Counted from the stretch's first letter, positions 10,347 to 20,389 are shown. The stretch is DNA of 64,000 bases from Endobacterium cereale (GCF_009617585.1 NZ_WIXI01000022.1:186001-250000); one strand, 5' to 3'. Notes: generated by a model not told the origin, from the sequence alone. Made by a program: numbers and translations.

Positions 10347-10958
10347 ATGAACGCCAAGAAGATCGCACTTGCTGCCCTTGGAGCCGCTTTTGTGTTCGGC
10401 GCCACCGCTCCCGCAAGCTTTGCGGCTCCGGGCGATCGCGGCCCGAATGGCCATGGCCCGCGCCATGAAATGGGCGGCCCGATGATGAAGGAACGCGCCT
10501 TCATCTACCTCCTGAAAAACGCCGATGCTGACAAGGACGGCAAGGTGACGAAGGCGGAACTGACCGCATTCGAAGAAAAGAAATTTGCTGAGATCGACGC
10601 CGACAAGGACGGCTCGCTGACGCCGGGCGAATTCCGCGCCTACCGCAAGGCCGCCATGGAAGCGTTCCGCAAGGACCATCCGCGCCCCGAGCGCGAGGAC
10701 GCCAAGGCCGACGGAGACAAGAAGCCGTCCGGCGAGCGCGCCGAAGGCAAGGAAGGCAAACGCCATCATGCCAAGGGCCCCGGCCGTCATGGCAAGGGTG
10801 GTCCCGCCATGGGCTTCATCCGCTTTGCCGATACCGATGAAAACGGTCAGGTGAGCAAGGCCGAAGCCACGGCCGCCACGGAAAAATTCTTCGCCTTCAT
10901 GGACACCAACAAGGATGGTGCCATCAGCATCGACGACCTGCCGGACCGCCCCCTCTAA
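10347..10958 (+). CDS. Secreted EF-hand calcium-binding protein with four loops
   Basis: 203 residues with a signal peptide (about residues 1-25, ending SFA-AP). Four canonical EF-hand calcium loops follow: DADKDGKVTKAE, DADKDGSLTPGE, DTDENGQVSKAE and DTNKDGAISIDD. They occur as two pairs separated by a basic His/Gly/Lys/Glu-rich linker of about 50 residues (KADGDKKPSGERAEGKEGKR). It is exported to the periplasm, where it may buffer or sense calcium; the partner is unknown. AGGAAGGAA gives a strong ribosome-binding site for 10347. A strong terminator follows. Confidence 0.9.
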   Translation: MNAKKIALAALGAAFVFGATAPASFAAPGDRGPNGHGPRHEMGGPMMKERAFIYLLKNADADKDGKVTKAELTAFEEKKFAEIDADKDGSLTPGEFRAYRKAAMEAFRKDHPRPEREDAKADGDKKPSGERAEGKEGKRHHAKGPGRHGKGGPAMGFIRFADTDENGQVSKAEATAATEKFFAFMDTNKDGAISIDDLPDRPL

Positions 10959-10977
10959 TATCCGGCAGAGCGTTGCA

Positions 10978-11018
10978 GAACCCGCCCCTTTCCCCCGAGG
11001 GGCGGGTTCTTTATTTTT
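10978..11018 (+). terminator. Rho-independent terminator of the EF-hand gene
   Basis: An 11-bp stem (GAACCCGCCCC with GGGGCGGGTTC) is followed by TTTATTTTT, 19 bp after the stop codon. Confidence 0.9.
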
Positions 11019-11034
11019 CGAGACCTGGCGATGA

Positions 11035-11343
11035 TCAGATCGGCCGGCTTTCAAGATCGGCAACGCGATCAACCAAACCGTCCATCTTGTCCTCGATACG
11101 GCCAAGCGTGCCTTCGAGTTTCGACTGAAGATGCGCCAGCGCGCCGGTCAGTTCCATCTTGACCATGACCTCCAGGTCATCCTTCAGCTCGATTTCCCGG
11201 CGCTCCAACCGGCATGAAAAATCGTAGGTCTGCAAAGTAAGCGTCCGAATATCGGCCACATCTTTTCGCAGCCCACGAACCTCCTCGTTCGTGCGCTGAA
11301 GCAGCTTGGCGATGAAATTCAGATCGATGACGTCGTGGCTCAT
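11035..11343 (-). CDS. Small coiled-coil protein of unknown function
   Basis: 102 residues, highly charged and almost wholly helical: heptad-like stretches run from about residue 15 (EVRGLRKDVADIRTL) to the end (LGRIEDKMDGLVDRVADLES). No signal peptide or membrane segment is seen. GAGAGG lies at good spacing before 11343. It is transcribed in the same direction as, and 58 bp after, the LOG-family gene. I do not recognise a characterised family; similar coiled-coil proteins are common in rhizobia. A structural or scaffolding role is only a guess. Confidence 0.75.
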   Translation of the reverse strand: MSHDVIDLNFIAKLLQRTNEEVRGLRKDVADIRTLTLQTYDFSCRLERREIELKDDLEVMVKMELTGALAHLQSKLEGTLGRIEDKMDGLVDRVADLESRPI

Positions 11344-11401
11344 GGGATAAACCTCTCAGCTCATCCTAGTTGTAATTTAAAGACGCCGCAATCGAACTCG
11401 C

Positions 11402-12262
11402 CTACAGCCCGTAAAACTCCGAAACGACCTTCCAGGCCTCGTCCGCCGTCTCGACAAAATTGATCAGCGACAGGTCTTCCGGTGCGATCGTGCCGAAATC
11501 GGCGAGCGCATCGAAGTTGATGATGCCGCGCCAGAATTTTTCGGAAAACAGGATGAAGGGGATCGGCTCCATCCGCTTGGTCTGGATCAGGGTCAGCGCC
11601 TCGAACATCTCGTCCAGCGTTCCAAAGCCGCCCGGGAACACCACCACGGCTTTTGCCCGCGTCAGAAAATGCATCTTGCGGATGGCGAAGTAGTGGAAAT
11701 TGAAGCTGAGTTCCGGGGTCACGAACCGGTTAGGCGCCTGCTCGTGCGGAAGAACGATGTTGAGACCGATGGTCGGGGCTCCGGCTTCCGAAGCGCCACG
11801 ATTGCCGGCCTCCATCACGCCCGGACCACCGCCCGTCACCACAACATATTCCTTGAAATCGTCAATCCGCGACTGTTCGGCGCACAGCGCCGCGAATTTG
11901 CGGGCTTCCTCGTAATAGACCGAGGCGGCAGTCAGGTTCTTGCGCTGCACCTCGTTGCGCGCCGCCCATGGCTCGGCACCGGGCGCTGGAATACGGGCAC
12001 CACCGAACAACACGACGGTGGACTTGATGCCCATTTCCTTAAGCGATAGCTCGACCTTCAGAAGTTCGAGCTGCAGGCGCACGGGACGCAGTTCTTCGCT
12101 GCAGAGAAAGTCCTCGTCGGCATAGGCAAGGCGATAGGAAGGAGACAAGGTCTGCGGGGTTTTGGGAACTTCCTTCGCCTTGCGCTTGTCGGTGCCGCTA
12201 TCCTTGAGAGGATCCCATGAACCGTCGGCACGCCGTGCGGCTTCGTTTTCAGTCTTTGTCAT
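11402..12262 (-). CDS. LOG-family protein (TIGR00730-like Rossmann fold)
   Basis: 286 residues. The signature PGGFGTLDEMFEALTLIQTK and the upstream VTGGGPGVMEAGNRG identify the 'lysine decarboxylase-like' LOG family. Its tested members are cytokinin riboside 5'-monophosphate phosphoribohydrolases or other nucleotide phosphoribohydrolases. The N-terminal 50 residues are polar and variable. The start at 12262 has AGGGA upstream. It is divergent from dapD. Whether it releases active cytokinin, of interest in a plant-associated bacterium, or another base cannot be told from sequence. Confidence 0.9.
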   Translation of the reverse strand: MTKTENEAARRADGSWDPLKDSGTDKRKAKEVPKTPQTLSPSYRLAYADEDFLCSEELRPVRLQLELLKVELSLKEMGIKSTVVLFGGARIPAPGAEPWAARNEVQRKNLTAASVYYEEARKFAALCAEQSRIDDFKEYVVVTGGGPGVMEAGNRGASEAGAPTIGLNIVLPHEQAPNRFVTPELSFNFHYFAIRKMHFLTRAKAVVVFPGGFGTLDEMFEALTLIQTKRMEPIPFILFSEKFWRGIINFDALADFGTIAPEDLSLINFVETADEAWKVVSEFYGL

Positions 12263-12389
12263 TCCATTCCCTCAGTACCAAATCGCATTGACGCCTGATC
12301 GGTGGTCGCTTAGACCAAAGCCCATGTTTTTGCCAGACGGCAAGGCCATCTCCATCTTCACGATATCGCGTGACGTTTAAGGATTCCCC

Positions 12390-13250
12390 ATGAGCAGCTT
12401 CGACTTCGCCGCCCTCGAAAAGACAATCGAGACCGCCTTCGACAACCGCGACAACGTCAACGTTTCGACCAAAGGTGAAGTGAGCGATGCGGTCGAGACC
12501 TCTTTGAACCTGCTGGACTCTGGCCAGGCCCGCGTCGCGGTTCGTGGCGAAGACGGAAACTGGACAGTCAACCAGTGGCTCAAGAAGGCCGTGCTTCTCT
12601 CCTTCCGCCTCAACGACATGGAAGTCGTCAAGAACGGTCCGGGCAATTCCACATGGTGGGACAAGGTTCCGTCCAAGTTCGAAAACTGGGGCGAAAGCGA
12701 ATTCCGCTCTGCCGGTTTCCGCGCCGTGCCGAACGCCGTCGTGCGCCGCTCGGCCTATATCGCCAAGAACGTCGTGCTGATGCCGTCCTTCGTCAATCTC
12801 GGCGCCTATGTCGATGAAGGCACGATGGTCGACACATGGGCGACCGTCGGCTCCTGCGCGCAGATCGGCAAGAACGTGCATCTTTCCGGCGGCGTCGGCA
12901 TTGGCGGCGTTCTGGAGCCGATGCAGGCCGGCCCGACCATCATCGAAGACAATTGCTTCATCGGCGCCCGCTCGGAAGTCGTCGAAGGCTGCATCATCCG
13001 CGAAGGCTCTGTCCTCGGCATGGGCGTCTACATCGGCAAGTCGACAAAAATCGTCAACCGCGCCACCGGCGAAGTCACCTTCGGCGAAGTGCCGCCTTAC
13101 TCGGTCGTCGTTGCCGGCTCGATGCCGTCGGGCAATGCCACCATGCCGAATGGTCTGGCCGCCCCGCATCTCTATTGCGCCGTGATCGTCAAGACGGTCG
13201 ATGAAAAGACCCGTTCGAAGACCGGCATCAACGAGCTGCTGCGCGACTGA
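12390..13250 (+). CDS. dapD: 2,3,4,5-tetrahydropyridine-2,6-dicarboxylate N-succinyltransferase
   Basis: 286-residue left-handed beta-helix acyltransferase. It transfers succinyl from succinyl-CoA to tetrahydrodipicolinate in the DAP/lysine pathway, which supplies meso-DAP for peptidoglycan. Hexapeptide repeats run through the middle (for example [19 protein letters not shown] and [18 protein letters not shown]). The N-terminal helical domain and the length are typical. It is followed by dapE after 26 bp, forming an operon of two pathway steps. Confidence 0.97.
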   Translation: MSSFDFAALEKTIETAFDNRDNVNVSTKGEVSDAVETSLNLLDSGQARVAVRGEDGNWTVNQWLKKAVLLSFRLNDMEVVKNGPGNSTWWDKVPSKFENWGESEFRSAGFRAVPNAVVRRSAYIAKNVVLMPSFVNLGAYVDEGTMVDTWATVGSCAQIGKNVHLSGGVGIGGVLEPMQAGPTIIEDNCFIGARSEVVEGCIIREGSVLGMGVYIGKSTKIVNRATGEVTFGEVPPYSVVVAGSMPSGNATMPNGLAAPHLYCAVIVKTVDEKTRSKTGINELLRD

Positions 13251-13276
13251 TCCCAACTCTTCTCAAGGTTTTATAC

Positions 13277-14473
13277 ATGTCCGTTGCAGATCCGGTCGCA
13301 AACCTGCAGGCGCTGATCCGTTGCCCTTCCGTCACCCCGGCGGAAGGCGGCGCGCTCACCGCGCTCGAAGCCATGCTGAAACCACTCGGTTTCACCGTCG
13401 AGCGCATGGTGGCAAGCGAACCGGGCATGCCGGACATCGAAAACCTCTATGCCCGCATCGGCACCGACGGGCCGCATCTCATGTTTGCCGGGCACACGGA
13501 TGTCGTGCCGCCCGGTGACGAGGCTTCGTGGAGCCACCCGCCCTTTGCCGCCGCGATCGCCGATGGTGAACTGTTCGGCCGCGGTGCAGTCGACATGAAG
13601 GGCGGCATTGCCTGCTTTGTCGCCGCCGTTGCCCGCCACATCGAACAGCATGGTACGCCAAAAGGCTCGATCTCGTTCCTGATCACCGGTGACGAGGAAG
13701 GCCCGGCCGTCAACGGCACGACAAAGCTGCTGAAATGGGCCACAGACAAGGGCGAGCACTGGGACGCCTGCCTCGTCGGGGAGCCCACCAATCCGGACGT
13801 GCTCGGCGACATGATCAAGATTGGTCGTCGCGGTTCCGTGTCCGGCAAGGTGACTGTGCACGGCGTGCAGGGACATGCCGCCTATCCGCATCTCGCCGAC
13901 AATGCCGTGCGTGGCGCGCTGTCATTGGCCTCGGCGCTGATGGACCCGCCATTCGATGCCGGCACACCGGAATTCCCGGCCACCAATCTGGAAGTGACGA
14001 CACTCGATGTCGGCAATCCGGCCACCAATGTCGTGCCGGAGAAGGCGACGTTCGCCTTCAACATCCGCTTCAACGACACATGGACGGCCGATACGGTGAA
14101 AGCCGAAATCCTGCGCCGTCTGGATGAGGCCGCCGCAAACAACCCGCTGCGCCCCGGCCGCGACGCTACCCGATACGATATCACCTGGGCCGAACGCCCA
14201 AGCCACGTCTTCCTCACCCGCAACGACGCGTTGATCGGTTCGCTCACCGCCTCGGTTGAAAGCGTGACGGGCAAGCGTCCGCAGCTTTCCACGACAGGCG
14301 GCACGTCCGATGCCCGTTTCATCAAGGATTATTGCCCGGTGGTGGAATTCGGCCTTGTCGGCCAGACCATGCACATGGTGGACGAGCGCGTGGCGGTGGC
14401 CGATCTCGAAACACTGACCCTTATCTATGGCGACTTCATCACCCGGTGGTTTGCCGATGCCGTCGTTTCATGA
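13277..14473 (+). CDS. dapE: Succinyl-diaminopimelate desuccinylase
   Basis: 398-residue di-zinc M20 peptidase-family enzyme that removes succinate from N-succinyl-LL-DAP. The metal-binding motifs FAGHTDVVPPGD, GRGAVDMKGG and ITGDEEGPAVNGT are present, with the GGTSDARFIK segment near the C-terminus. It lies in the dapD-dapE operon. Its last 17 bp overlap the next gene, a membrane protein, so co-expression is likely. Confidence 0.97.
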   Translation: MSVADPVANLQALIRCPSVTPAEGGALTALEAMLKPLGFTVERMVASEPGMPDIENLYARIGTDGPHLMFAGHTDVVPPGDEASWSHPPFAAAIADGELFGRGAVDMKGGIACFVAAVARHIEQHGTPKGSISFLITGDEEGPAVNGTTKLLKWATDKGEHWDACLVGEPTNPDVLGDMIKIGRRGSVSGKVTVHGVQGHAAYPHLADNAVRGALSLASALMDPPFDAGTPEFPATNLEVTTLDVGNPATNVVPEKATFAFNIRFNDTWTADTVKAEILRRLDEAAANNPLRPGRDATRYDITWAERPSHVFLTRNDALIGSLTASVESVTGKRPQLSTTGGTSDARFIKDYCPVVEFGLVGQTMHMVDERVAVADLETLTLIYGDFITRWFADAVVS

Positions 14474-15080
14474 GGTTCGCAGCTATCTCTACGGCATCTG
14501 GCTGCTGATCAAGGGCGATCCACGGGGCGTTCACTTGTTGGATACGTCCGAACGCGGCATGTGGCAGTCCTTCTGGGCGATCCTTTGGTGCCTTCCGGCC
14601 TTTGCCGTTTATTGCGTGATACAGCGCATGGACTATGTCAGCGCAACGGGGCCGGACGGCCAAATGTCCACCTTGCCGTATGTTACCGTTTTGGCGGCTA
14701 TCGAGGCCATGCGCTGGATCATACCGCCTGTTCTCATCGCCTGGCTGTGTTTTGCTTTGAAGCTTCGTCCGCAACTGCGCGTGCTGATCGTTGTGTTCAA
14801 CTGGAGCACGCTACCGATCTTTGTGATCAACGCGATCGTCCTCCTGTTGTTTCTTCTGCCACTGCAACATGAAGAGTTCGCGATGCAGTTCTGGCTTGGT
14901 CAACTTGCGATTTTTCTCATATTCGGCGTTCTCGAACTGGCTGCAACCGTGCGCGCGTTCCGGAACGTGATAGGCGGATATCCCTTCAAGGCACTCGCTT
15001 TGGCCATTCCCGGTGTCGTACTGCTGAACTATCTTGCCGTAACCTTGGAAAAGGCAGCCGGCATACACATTGATTATTGA
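14457..15080 (+). CDS. Multi-pass membrane protein of unknown function (paralogue 1)
   Basis: 207 residues with about five hydrophobic segments (for example SFWAILWCLPAFAVYCVIQ and INAIVLLLFLLPL). It starts MPSFHEVRSYLYGIWLLIKG and overlaps the dapE 3' end by 17 bp. The N-terminal block, about 70 residues with GIWLLIKGD, LLDTSERG and SFWAI-WCLP, is repeated in the next gene, so the two are tandem paralogues. I do not recognise a functional family. Position after dapDE suggests an envelope role, but that is context only. Confidence 0.8.
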   Translation: MPSFHEVRSYLYGIWLLIKGDPRGVHLLDTSERGMWQSFWAILWCLPAFAVYCVIQRMDYVSATGPDGQMSTLPYVTVLAAIEAMRWIIPPVLIAWLCFALKLRPQLRVLIVVFNWSTLPIFVINAIVLLLFLLPLQHEEFAMQFWLGQLAIFLIFGVLELAATVRAFRNVIGGYPFKALALAIPGVVLLNYLAVTLEKAAGIHIDY

Positions 15081-15109
15081 ACAAGCCGCAGTCTGTAGAG
15101 AGTTTATCC

Positions 15110-15703
15110 GTGCCATCGTTTACTGAACTCCAGCATTACATCTCCGGCCTGTGGTTGCTGGTCAAAGGCGACGCGCAGGGTTTTCGCCGTCTCGACCTGA
15201 CAGACCGAGGCATGAACAGGTCCTTCTGGGCGATCGTCTGGTGCCTGCCGCCCATGTTGATCTCGTGGAACTGGGCGCGGCTGGCGGTGCTGGAAGACAG
15301 CCCGCCCGGCACGAAACTCGGGCTGCCATTCTTCTTCAAGCTAGGCCTGATCGACGCCATGAACTGGATCATGCCGCTGATCCTTGTTGCCGTGCTCTGC
15401 ATGACACTCGGCTTGCGTGGTCGCTTTCCCGCCATCGTGGCCATCTCGAACTGGCTGTCCGTTCCGTTTTCCTACGGTTATGCGGTGCTGATCGTCATCG
15501 CCTTCCTGCTGCCGGGCAGTGAAGGTTTTGTCGCGCTGCTGTGGCTGGCACTCTTGCTCGGCCTGGTGTTTTCGCTGTCGCGCATCCTGCGGATGATTCT
15601 TGGACCGCAGCCGCTTATCGTCGCCACCACGGCAATGACGCTGATCATTCCGTCGTTACTGCTCTCGGATGCCTTGCAGTCATTTCTGGGCGTGGCGCCC
15701 TAA
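15110..15703 (+). CDS. Multi-pass membrane protein of unknown function (paralogue 2)
   Basis: 197 residues, several membrane segments. Its VPSFTELQHYISGLWLLVKG aligns with MPSFHEVRSYLYGIWLLIKG of the preceding gene, and DLTDRGMNRSFWAIVWCLP with its counterpart. That alignment argues for the GTG at 15110 rather than the TTG at 15077. The gene lies 29 bp after its paralogue and ends exactly next to the truA stop (convergent, no gap). Function is unknown. Confidence 0.78.
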   Translation: MPSFTELQHYISGLWLLVKGDAQGFRRLDLTDRGMNRSFWAIVWCLPPMLISWNWARLAVLEDSPPGTKLGLPFFFKLGLIDAMNWIMPLILVAVLCMTLGLRGRFPAIVAISNWLSVPFSYGYAVLIVIAFLLPGSEGFVALLWLALLLGLVFSLSRILRMILGPQPLIVATTAMTLIIPSLLLSDALQSFLGVAP

Positions 15704-16477
15704 TCAGGTTCCATCCTGGTAGCAAGGATCGCCGGGATATTCGACCTTCATGAAATACAGCCCTTCCGGCGGCGCCACCGGTCCACATTCCCTGCGGTCA
15801 CGGGCTTCAAGCGCCTTGCGCACGTCATCCGGCGTCACCTTGCCTTCGCCCGCGATCTTCAGCGTGCCTGCAAAGGAGCGGATCTGGTTGTGAAGAAAAC
15901 TCTGGGCGCTGGCGCGGATTTCGATCAGATCGCCGACACGGGTTACATCCAGACGATCCAGCGTGCGGACCGGGTTTTTCGCCTGACAGTGGGTGGAACG
16001 GAAGGTGGTAAAGTCATGGTGGCCGACCAGCATCTGCGCGGCGGCATGCATGGCCTCATGGTCGAGTTCCTTAGCCACCCACCAGGCACGGTTCTTTTCC
16101 AGCGCCAAGGGTGCCGGGCGATTTAGGATTCGATAGAGATAATGCCGCTTGAGCGCGGAAAAGCGGGCATCGAACGTGTCATCGACGGCCATGACCTCGA
16201 CGATCGATACGGCTTCATTCGCCATCATCAGATGGGCGTTGACGGCATTGCGCAGCTTGTGCGGCAACCATTCGCGCGACAGATCGGCATGGACCACCTG
16301 ACCACGCGCATGCACGCCGGAATCGGTGCGCCCGGCGCCACGAATGGATACGGTTTCGCCGGTCAGCTTGAGAATGGCCTTTTCGATGGCCGATTGAACG
16401 GAGTGACCGTTGTCCTGACGCTGCCAGCCGACATAGGCGGTGCCGTCATATTCGACGACCATGCGAAAGCGCGGCAT
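15704..16477 (-). CDS. truA: tRNA pseudouridine(38-40) synthase
   Basis: 257 residues. The N-terminal [17 protein letters not shown] and the catalytic [17 protein letters not shown] (catalytic Asp in RTDSGVHA) identify TruA, which makes pseudouridine at positions 38-40 of the anticodon stem-loop. The ATG overlaps the fmt stop by one base (TGATG), so it is coupled to fmt in a leftward def-fmt-truA translation cluster. Confidence 0.97.
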   Translation of the reverse strand: MPRFRMVVEYDGTAYVGWQRQDNGHSVQSAIEKAILKLTGETVSIRGAGRTDSGVHARGQVVHADLSREWLPHKLRNAVNAHLMMANEAVSIVEVMAVDDTFDARFSALKRHYLYRILNRPAPLALEKNRAWWVAKELDHEAMHAAAQMLVGHHDFTTFRSTHCQAKNPVRTLDRLDVTRVGDLIEIRASAQSFLHNQIRSFAGTLKIAGEGKVTPDDVRKALEARDRRECGPVAPPEGLYFMKVEYPGDPCYQDGT

Positions 16478-17433
16478 CAGGCTTCCCCGGCAGACGACGG
16501 CAGAATGGTGCCGGCCGCAATCGGCGTTCCACGCAGGAAATCGCTAGCATCAAGCGGCTTTCCACCCGCCTTCTGCAGGCGCGTGAGACGCAACGCACCT
16601 TCGGCACAGGCAATCAGGACGGCACTATCTGCCAACACTTCACCGGCCTCGCCCTGTCCCCCGGAGACTTCGGATGCCAGCACCTTCACACGTTCCGGCT
16701 TGCCGTTGATTTCCAGTTCAAACCATGCCCCCGGAAACGGCGAAAGACCGCGAATGTGGTTGTGCACGTCGCGCGCGGGTCTTGAAAAATCGATGCGGGT
16801 TTCGCTCTTGTCGATTTTGGCGGCATAAAGCACATCCTCTTCCGGCTGAACCGTCAGCGGTAGGTCGTCCGCCTCCAGCTTTTCCATTGCCTCCACCATG
16901 GCGCGTGCACCGACCAGCATCAGCTTGTCGTGCAGTTCGCCGGCCGTCATCGCCTCGCTGATGTCCACTTCCTTCGTCAGCGCCATCGGGCCGGTATCGA
17001 GGCCCTTTTCCATCTTCATGACGATTATGCCGGTCTTTTCGTCACCGGCCATGATAGCACGCTGGATGGGAGCGGCACCGCGCCAGCGCGGCAGAAGAGA
17101 AGCATGGCCATTGTAACAGCCGAGCTTCGTGCCTTCGAGAATGGCGACCGGTAGCAGCAAGCCATAAGCGACAACGACAGCGACATCAGCATTGAGGGCC
17201 CGAAAGGTTTCGCGATCTTCCTCGGCCTTGAAGTTGAGAGGCGTCAGGACCGGAATGCCGAGAAGTTCGGCGGCCTGATGCACGGGCGATTTGGTCAGAT
17301 CAAGCCCGCGCCGTCCCGCCGGACGCGGCGGCTGGCTGTAGACGGCGACGATCTCATGACCTGCCTCTTTCAAAGCCCGAAGCGTCGGCACTGAAAAATC
17401 CGGAGTGCCCATGAAGATGATGCGAAGAGACAT
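16477..17433 (-). CDS. fmt: Methionyl-tRNA formyltransferase
   Basis: 318 residues. It formylates initiator Met-tRNA using 10-formyl-THF. Seen: [18 protein letters not shown] at the N-terminus, the formyl-transferase motif [20 protein letters not shown], and a C-terminal OB-like domain ([20 protein letters not shown]). It sits 73 bp downstream of def, the deformylase acting at the other end of the formyl-Met cycle, and is coupled to truA. Confidence 0.97.
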   Translation of the reverse strand: MSLRIIFMGTPDFSVPTLRALKEAGHEIVAVYSQPPRPAGRRGLDLTKSPVHQAAELLGIPVLTPLNFKAEEDRETFRALNADVAVVVAYGLLLPVAILEGTKLGCYNGHASLLPRWRGAAPIQRAIMAGDEKTGIIVMKMEKGLDTGPMALTKEVDISEAMTAGELHDKLMLVGARAMVEAMEKLEADDLPLTVQPEEDVLYAAKIDKSETRIDFSRPARDVHNHIRGLSPFPGAWFELEINGKPERVKVLASEVSGGQGEAGEVLADSAVLIACAEGALRLTRLQKAGGKPLDASDFLRGTPIAAGTILPSSAGEA

Positions 17434-17506
17434 GGTCGGATCCGTCCTTGTTCATGGGCATGGAAAGATCGCGGCCGAAAGCGCCGCAATCAGAGGCCAA
17501 CTCAGG

Positions 17507-18019
17507 TCAGACCTTCGCCTTGGCGGCCTTGGTGAATTTCTTGATCACCATCTCGCGTTTCAGACGCGAAATATGGTCGATGAACAGAATGCCGTTCAAG
17601 TGATCCAGTTCGTGCTGGAAGCAGGTGGCCAGAAGACCATCGGCCTCCAGCGTATGCTCCTTGCCGTCGCGGCCGATATGTTTGACCGTCACCGTCGCCG
17701 GACGCTCGACCTCGGCATAATATTCCGGGATCGACAGACAGCCCTCTTCGTAAACCGAACGCTCGTCGGAAGACTTCACGATTTCCGGATTGATGAACAC
17801 CATCGGCTGGGCCGGATCACCTTCCTTGGCGACATCGATAACCAACAGGCGGCGCGGCACACCGATCTGGATCGCGGCAAGGCCGATGCCGGGAGCATCG
17901 TACATGGTTTCAAGCATGTCATCGGCGAGCTTCAACACCGCGTCGTCGACGCGTTCTATGGGGGCGGATACCGTGCGCAGCACTGGATCGGGCAAGATAA
18001 TAAGCGGCTTGATCGTCAT
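17507..18019 (-). CDS. def: Peptide deformylase
   Basis: 170-residue metal hydrolase that removes formyl from nascent protein N-termini. All three motifs are present: [17 protein letters not shown] and QHELDHLNG (metal ligands Cys and two His). GGGAGG precedes the ATG. It is the first gene of the def-fmt-truA cluster and is divergent from the rmuC-like gene. Confidence 0.98.
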   Translation of the reverse strand: MTIKPLIILPDPVLRTVSAPIERVDDAVLKLADDMLETMYDAPGIGLAAIQIGVPRRLLVIDVAKEGDPAQPMVFINPEIVKSSDERSVYEEGCLSIPEYYAEVERPATVTVKHIGRDGKEHTLEADGLLATCFQHELDHLNGILFIDHISRLKREMVIKKFTKAAKAKV

Positions 18020-18180
18020 GGCCTCCCATTATCCCATCTTTTCGGCAGGGAAAACAAAAATTGAAGCCTTGGCTTTGCCAACGCGTGAAAGCTGATGAAT
18101 GGCACCTTGTTTTGGCAGTCCATCGCAATTTGTTCCTGTTTTGATCTTTCCGACGAGAATAAATCTGCTAGGCTTGCCAT

Positions 18181-19401
18181 ATGGAAACCCAAAACTCCCT
18201 TCTGGCTGCGCTGGCCGGCAATCCGATCCTTGTTGCCGCTGTCGGCATCGCCGTTCTTCTGTTTGTGCTCGCCCTCGTCATGATGGCGTCGGGCAGACGT
18301 GCCGCCGCTTATGCGCAGGACGAAGCGGCGCGCCGGGCGGCGGAAGCGGATGCCCGGCTTGCGGAAGTCTTGAGGCTGCAGTCAGAAATGCAGGGCCGCA
18401 TGGCAGCGATGGGTGAGGCGCTGAGCAGCCGCCAGTCGGAACTTAACCGCGCCGTCAGTCAGCGTCTCGACGGCATGAGCCATCGGCTGGGTGCGACCAT
18501 CACCGAACAGACCAAATCCACCCACGACAATCTGCGCGCTTTGCAGGAACGGCTTGCCGTCATCGACGCAGCACAGAACAATATCCAGACGCTTGCCAAA
18601 GATGTTGTCGGCTTGCAGGCGATCCTTTCCAACAAGCAGACACGCGGCGCCTTCGGCCAGGGCCGTATGGAGGCGATCGTTGCCGACGCGCTGCCGCAGG
18701 GGGCTTATGGTTTTCAGACAATGCTTTCCAACGGCACGCGACCGGACTGCACGATATCAATGCCGAACGGCGCGCCGCCACTGGTGATCGACGCAAAGTT
18801 TCCGCTGGAAGCCTGGAACGTTTTTCGCGAGGCGACCGATCCGGATCTCCGCCGCAATGCCGGGCAGCAGTTCCGCCGCGACCTTGAAGTGCACATCAAG
18901 GACATCGCCGAAAAATATCTGATTCACGGCGAAACACAGGAAACCGCCTTTCTTTTCGTACCGTCGGAATCGATCTTTGCAGAAATTCACGAGCATTTTG
19001 AGGGCGTGGTGCAGAAGGCGCAACGTGCCCGTATCGTCATCGTCTCCCCTTCCCTGCTGATGCTGTCCATCCAGGTCATACAGGCTGTGCTGAAGGACCA
19101 GCGCATGCGCGAACAGGCTCATCTGATCCAGGGCGAGGTGGCGCTGCTGATGGACGATCTCGGCCGCCTGGATGATCGCACCCGCAAACTGCAGAGCCAT
19201 TTTTTGGCAGCGCAGAAGGATGTCGAGCAGATCCTGACCTCCTCCGACAAGCTGAACCGTCGCGGCGCCAAGATCGGTGCGCTGGAGCTCGAGGCGCCCG
19301 CACCACACAATAACGGCATTGAAAACCATAAGCCGCAGCCGTCGCATGGCGTCGAAAGCCGCACCGGCCTGCTGAAACTGAGGGTGGTTGACGAGGACTG
19401 A
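18181..19401 (+). CDS. rmuC: DNA recombination protein RmuC homologue
   Basis: 406 residues. One N-terminal membrane helix (about 14-38, VAAVGIAVLLFVLALVMM) is followed by a coiled coil (about 45-150) and the RmuC endonuclease-like core (TRGAFGQGRMEAIVADALP, VIDAKFPLEAW, ETAFLFVPSESIFAEI). RmuC limits inversion at short repeats in E. coli; the biochemical role is poorly defined. The C-terminus is disordered. The start is ATG 18181, divergent from def. Confidence 0.92.
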   Translation: METQNSLLAALAGNPILVAAVGIAVLLFVLALVMMASGRRAAAYAQDEAARRAAEADARLAEVLRLQSEMQGRMAAMGEALSSRQSELNRAVSQRLDGMSHRLGATITEQTKSTHDNLRALQERLAVIDAAQNNIQTLAKDVVGLQAILSNKQTRGAFGQGRMEAIVADALPQGAYGFQTMLSNGTRPDCTISMPNGAPPLVIDAKFPLEAWNVFREATDPDLRRNAGQQFRRDLEVHIKDIAEKYLIHGETQETAFLFVPSESIFAEIHEHFEGVVQKAQRARIVIVSPSLLMLSIQVIQAVLKDQRMREQAHLIQGEVALLMDDLGRLDDRTRKLQSHFLAAQKDVEQILTSSDKLNRRGAKIGALELEAPAPHNNGIENHKPQPSHGVESRTGLLKLRVVDED

Positions 19402-19459
19402 CACTGTCGGGCAGTGTCGCCCGCAAAACATCGGCATCGAACGCGTTCACAGGTTTTTC

Positions 19460-20359
19460 ATGATCACTGTCCTCGGCTCCATCAACATGGACCTCATCGC
19501 CAACACGCCACGCCTGCCGGCGCCTGGCGAAACCGTTGCCGGCACCGGCTTTTCCACGGCAGCCGGCGGCAAGGGCGCCAACCAGGCACTAGCAGCCCGG
19601 CGCGCCGGCAGCGGCGTGCGCATGGCAGGTGCGGTTGGTAAAGACGAGTTTGCCAAGCCGGCACTAGAATTGCTGGAAGAGGCCGGTGTCGATCTTTCCG
19701 CCGTTGCCCGCAGCAGCGAGCCAACCGGCACGGCACAGATCCTGGTCGGTGGCGACGGCGAAAACATGATCGTTGTGGTGCCCGGTGCCAATGGCACCAT
19801 CGATGACGATCAGGCCCATATCGCGGTTGGCACGATGCGGGCCGGCAGCCTGTTGATGCTGCAGCTTGAAATTCCGGCAGCAAGCGTCGAACGCGCTCTG
19901 CTTTCGGCCCGTGCCCAGCATATCGTCAGCATTCTCAACACCGCGCCGCTGACGCCGGAAGCAGCCGAACTGGCGAAACTGGCGGATGTCGTGATCGCCA
20001 ATGAGACTGAATTTTCGCTTCTGGTCGGCAGGCAGATAACGCAGGCCGATGAGCGCGAAACCGCCATGCGGGAATGGCATTCCGAACGCGGTCAGGCACT
20101 GATCGTGACCCTTGGTGGCGACGGTGCGATCGCAGTCCGCAACGGTGTCGTGCACAGGGTAAAGGGGCTGGACATCACTCCGGTCGACACAGTCGGGGCT
20201 GGCGACACTTTCTGCGGCTACCTGGTTTCCGGCATGGAGCAGGGGCTGGATTTCCCCGACGCGCTTCGCCGTGCGGCCATCGCCGGTTCGCTTGCCTGCC
20301 TGAAAGCCGGCGCCCAACCGTCGATCCCGACGGCGGAACAGGTTGCCTCGCATCTTTGA
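19460..20359 (+). CDS. rbsK: Ribokinase-like PfkB-family sugar kinase
   Basis: 299 residues. PfkB signatures are present: GGKGANQALAARRAG near the N-terminus and DTVGAGDTFCGYLVSG with the catalytic Asp near the C-terminus. Closest in pattern to ribokinase (ITVLGSINMDLI), which makes ribose-5-phosphate, but no ribose transport genes are nearby, so another nucleoside or sugar is possible. The start at 19460 is the ribokinase-like N-terminus; the longer frame from 19388 overlaps the rmuC end. Confidence 0.88.
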   Translation: MITVLGSINMDLIANTPRLPAPGETVAGTGFSTAAGGKGANQALAARRAGSGVRMAGAVGKDEFAKPALELLEEAGVDLSAVARSSEPTGTAQILVGGDGENMIVVVPGANGTIDDDQAHIAVGTMRAGSLLMLQLEIPAASVERALLSARAQHIVSILNTAPLTPEAAELAKLADVVIANETEFSLLVGRQITQADERETAMREWHSERGQALIVTLGGDGAIAVRNGVVHRVKGLDITPVDTVGAGDTFCGYLVSGMEQGLDFPDALRRAAIAGSLACLKAGAQPSIPTAEQVASHL

Positions 20360-20389
20360 GCAATTCCCTTGCTGCAGGCTTCTTCGGCG

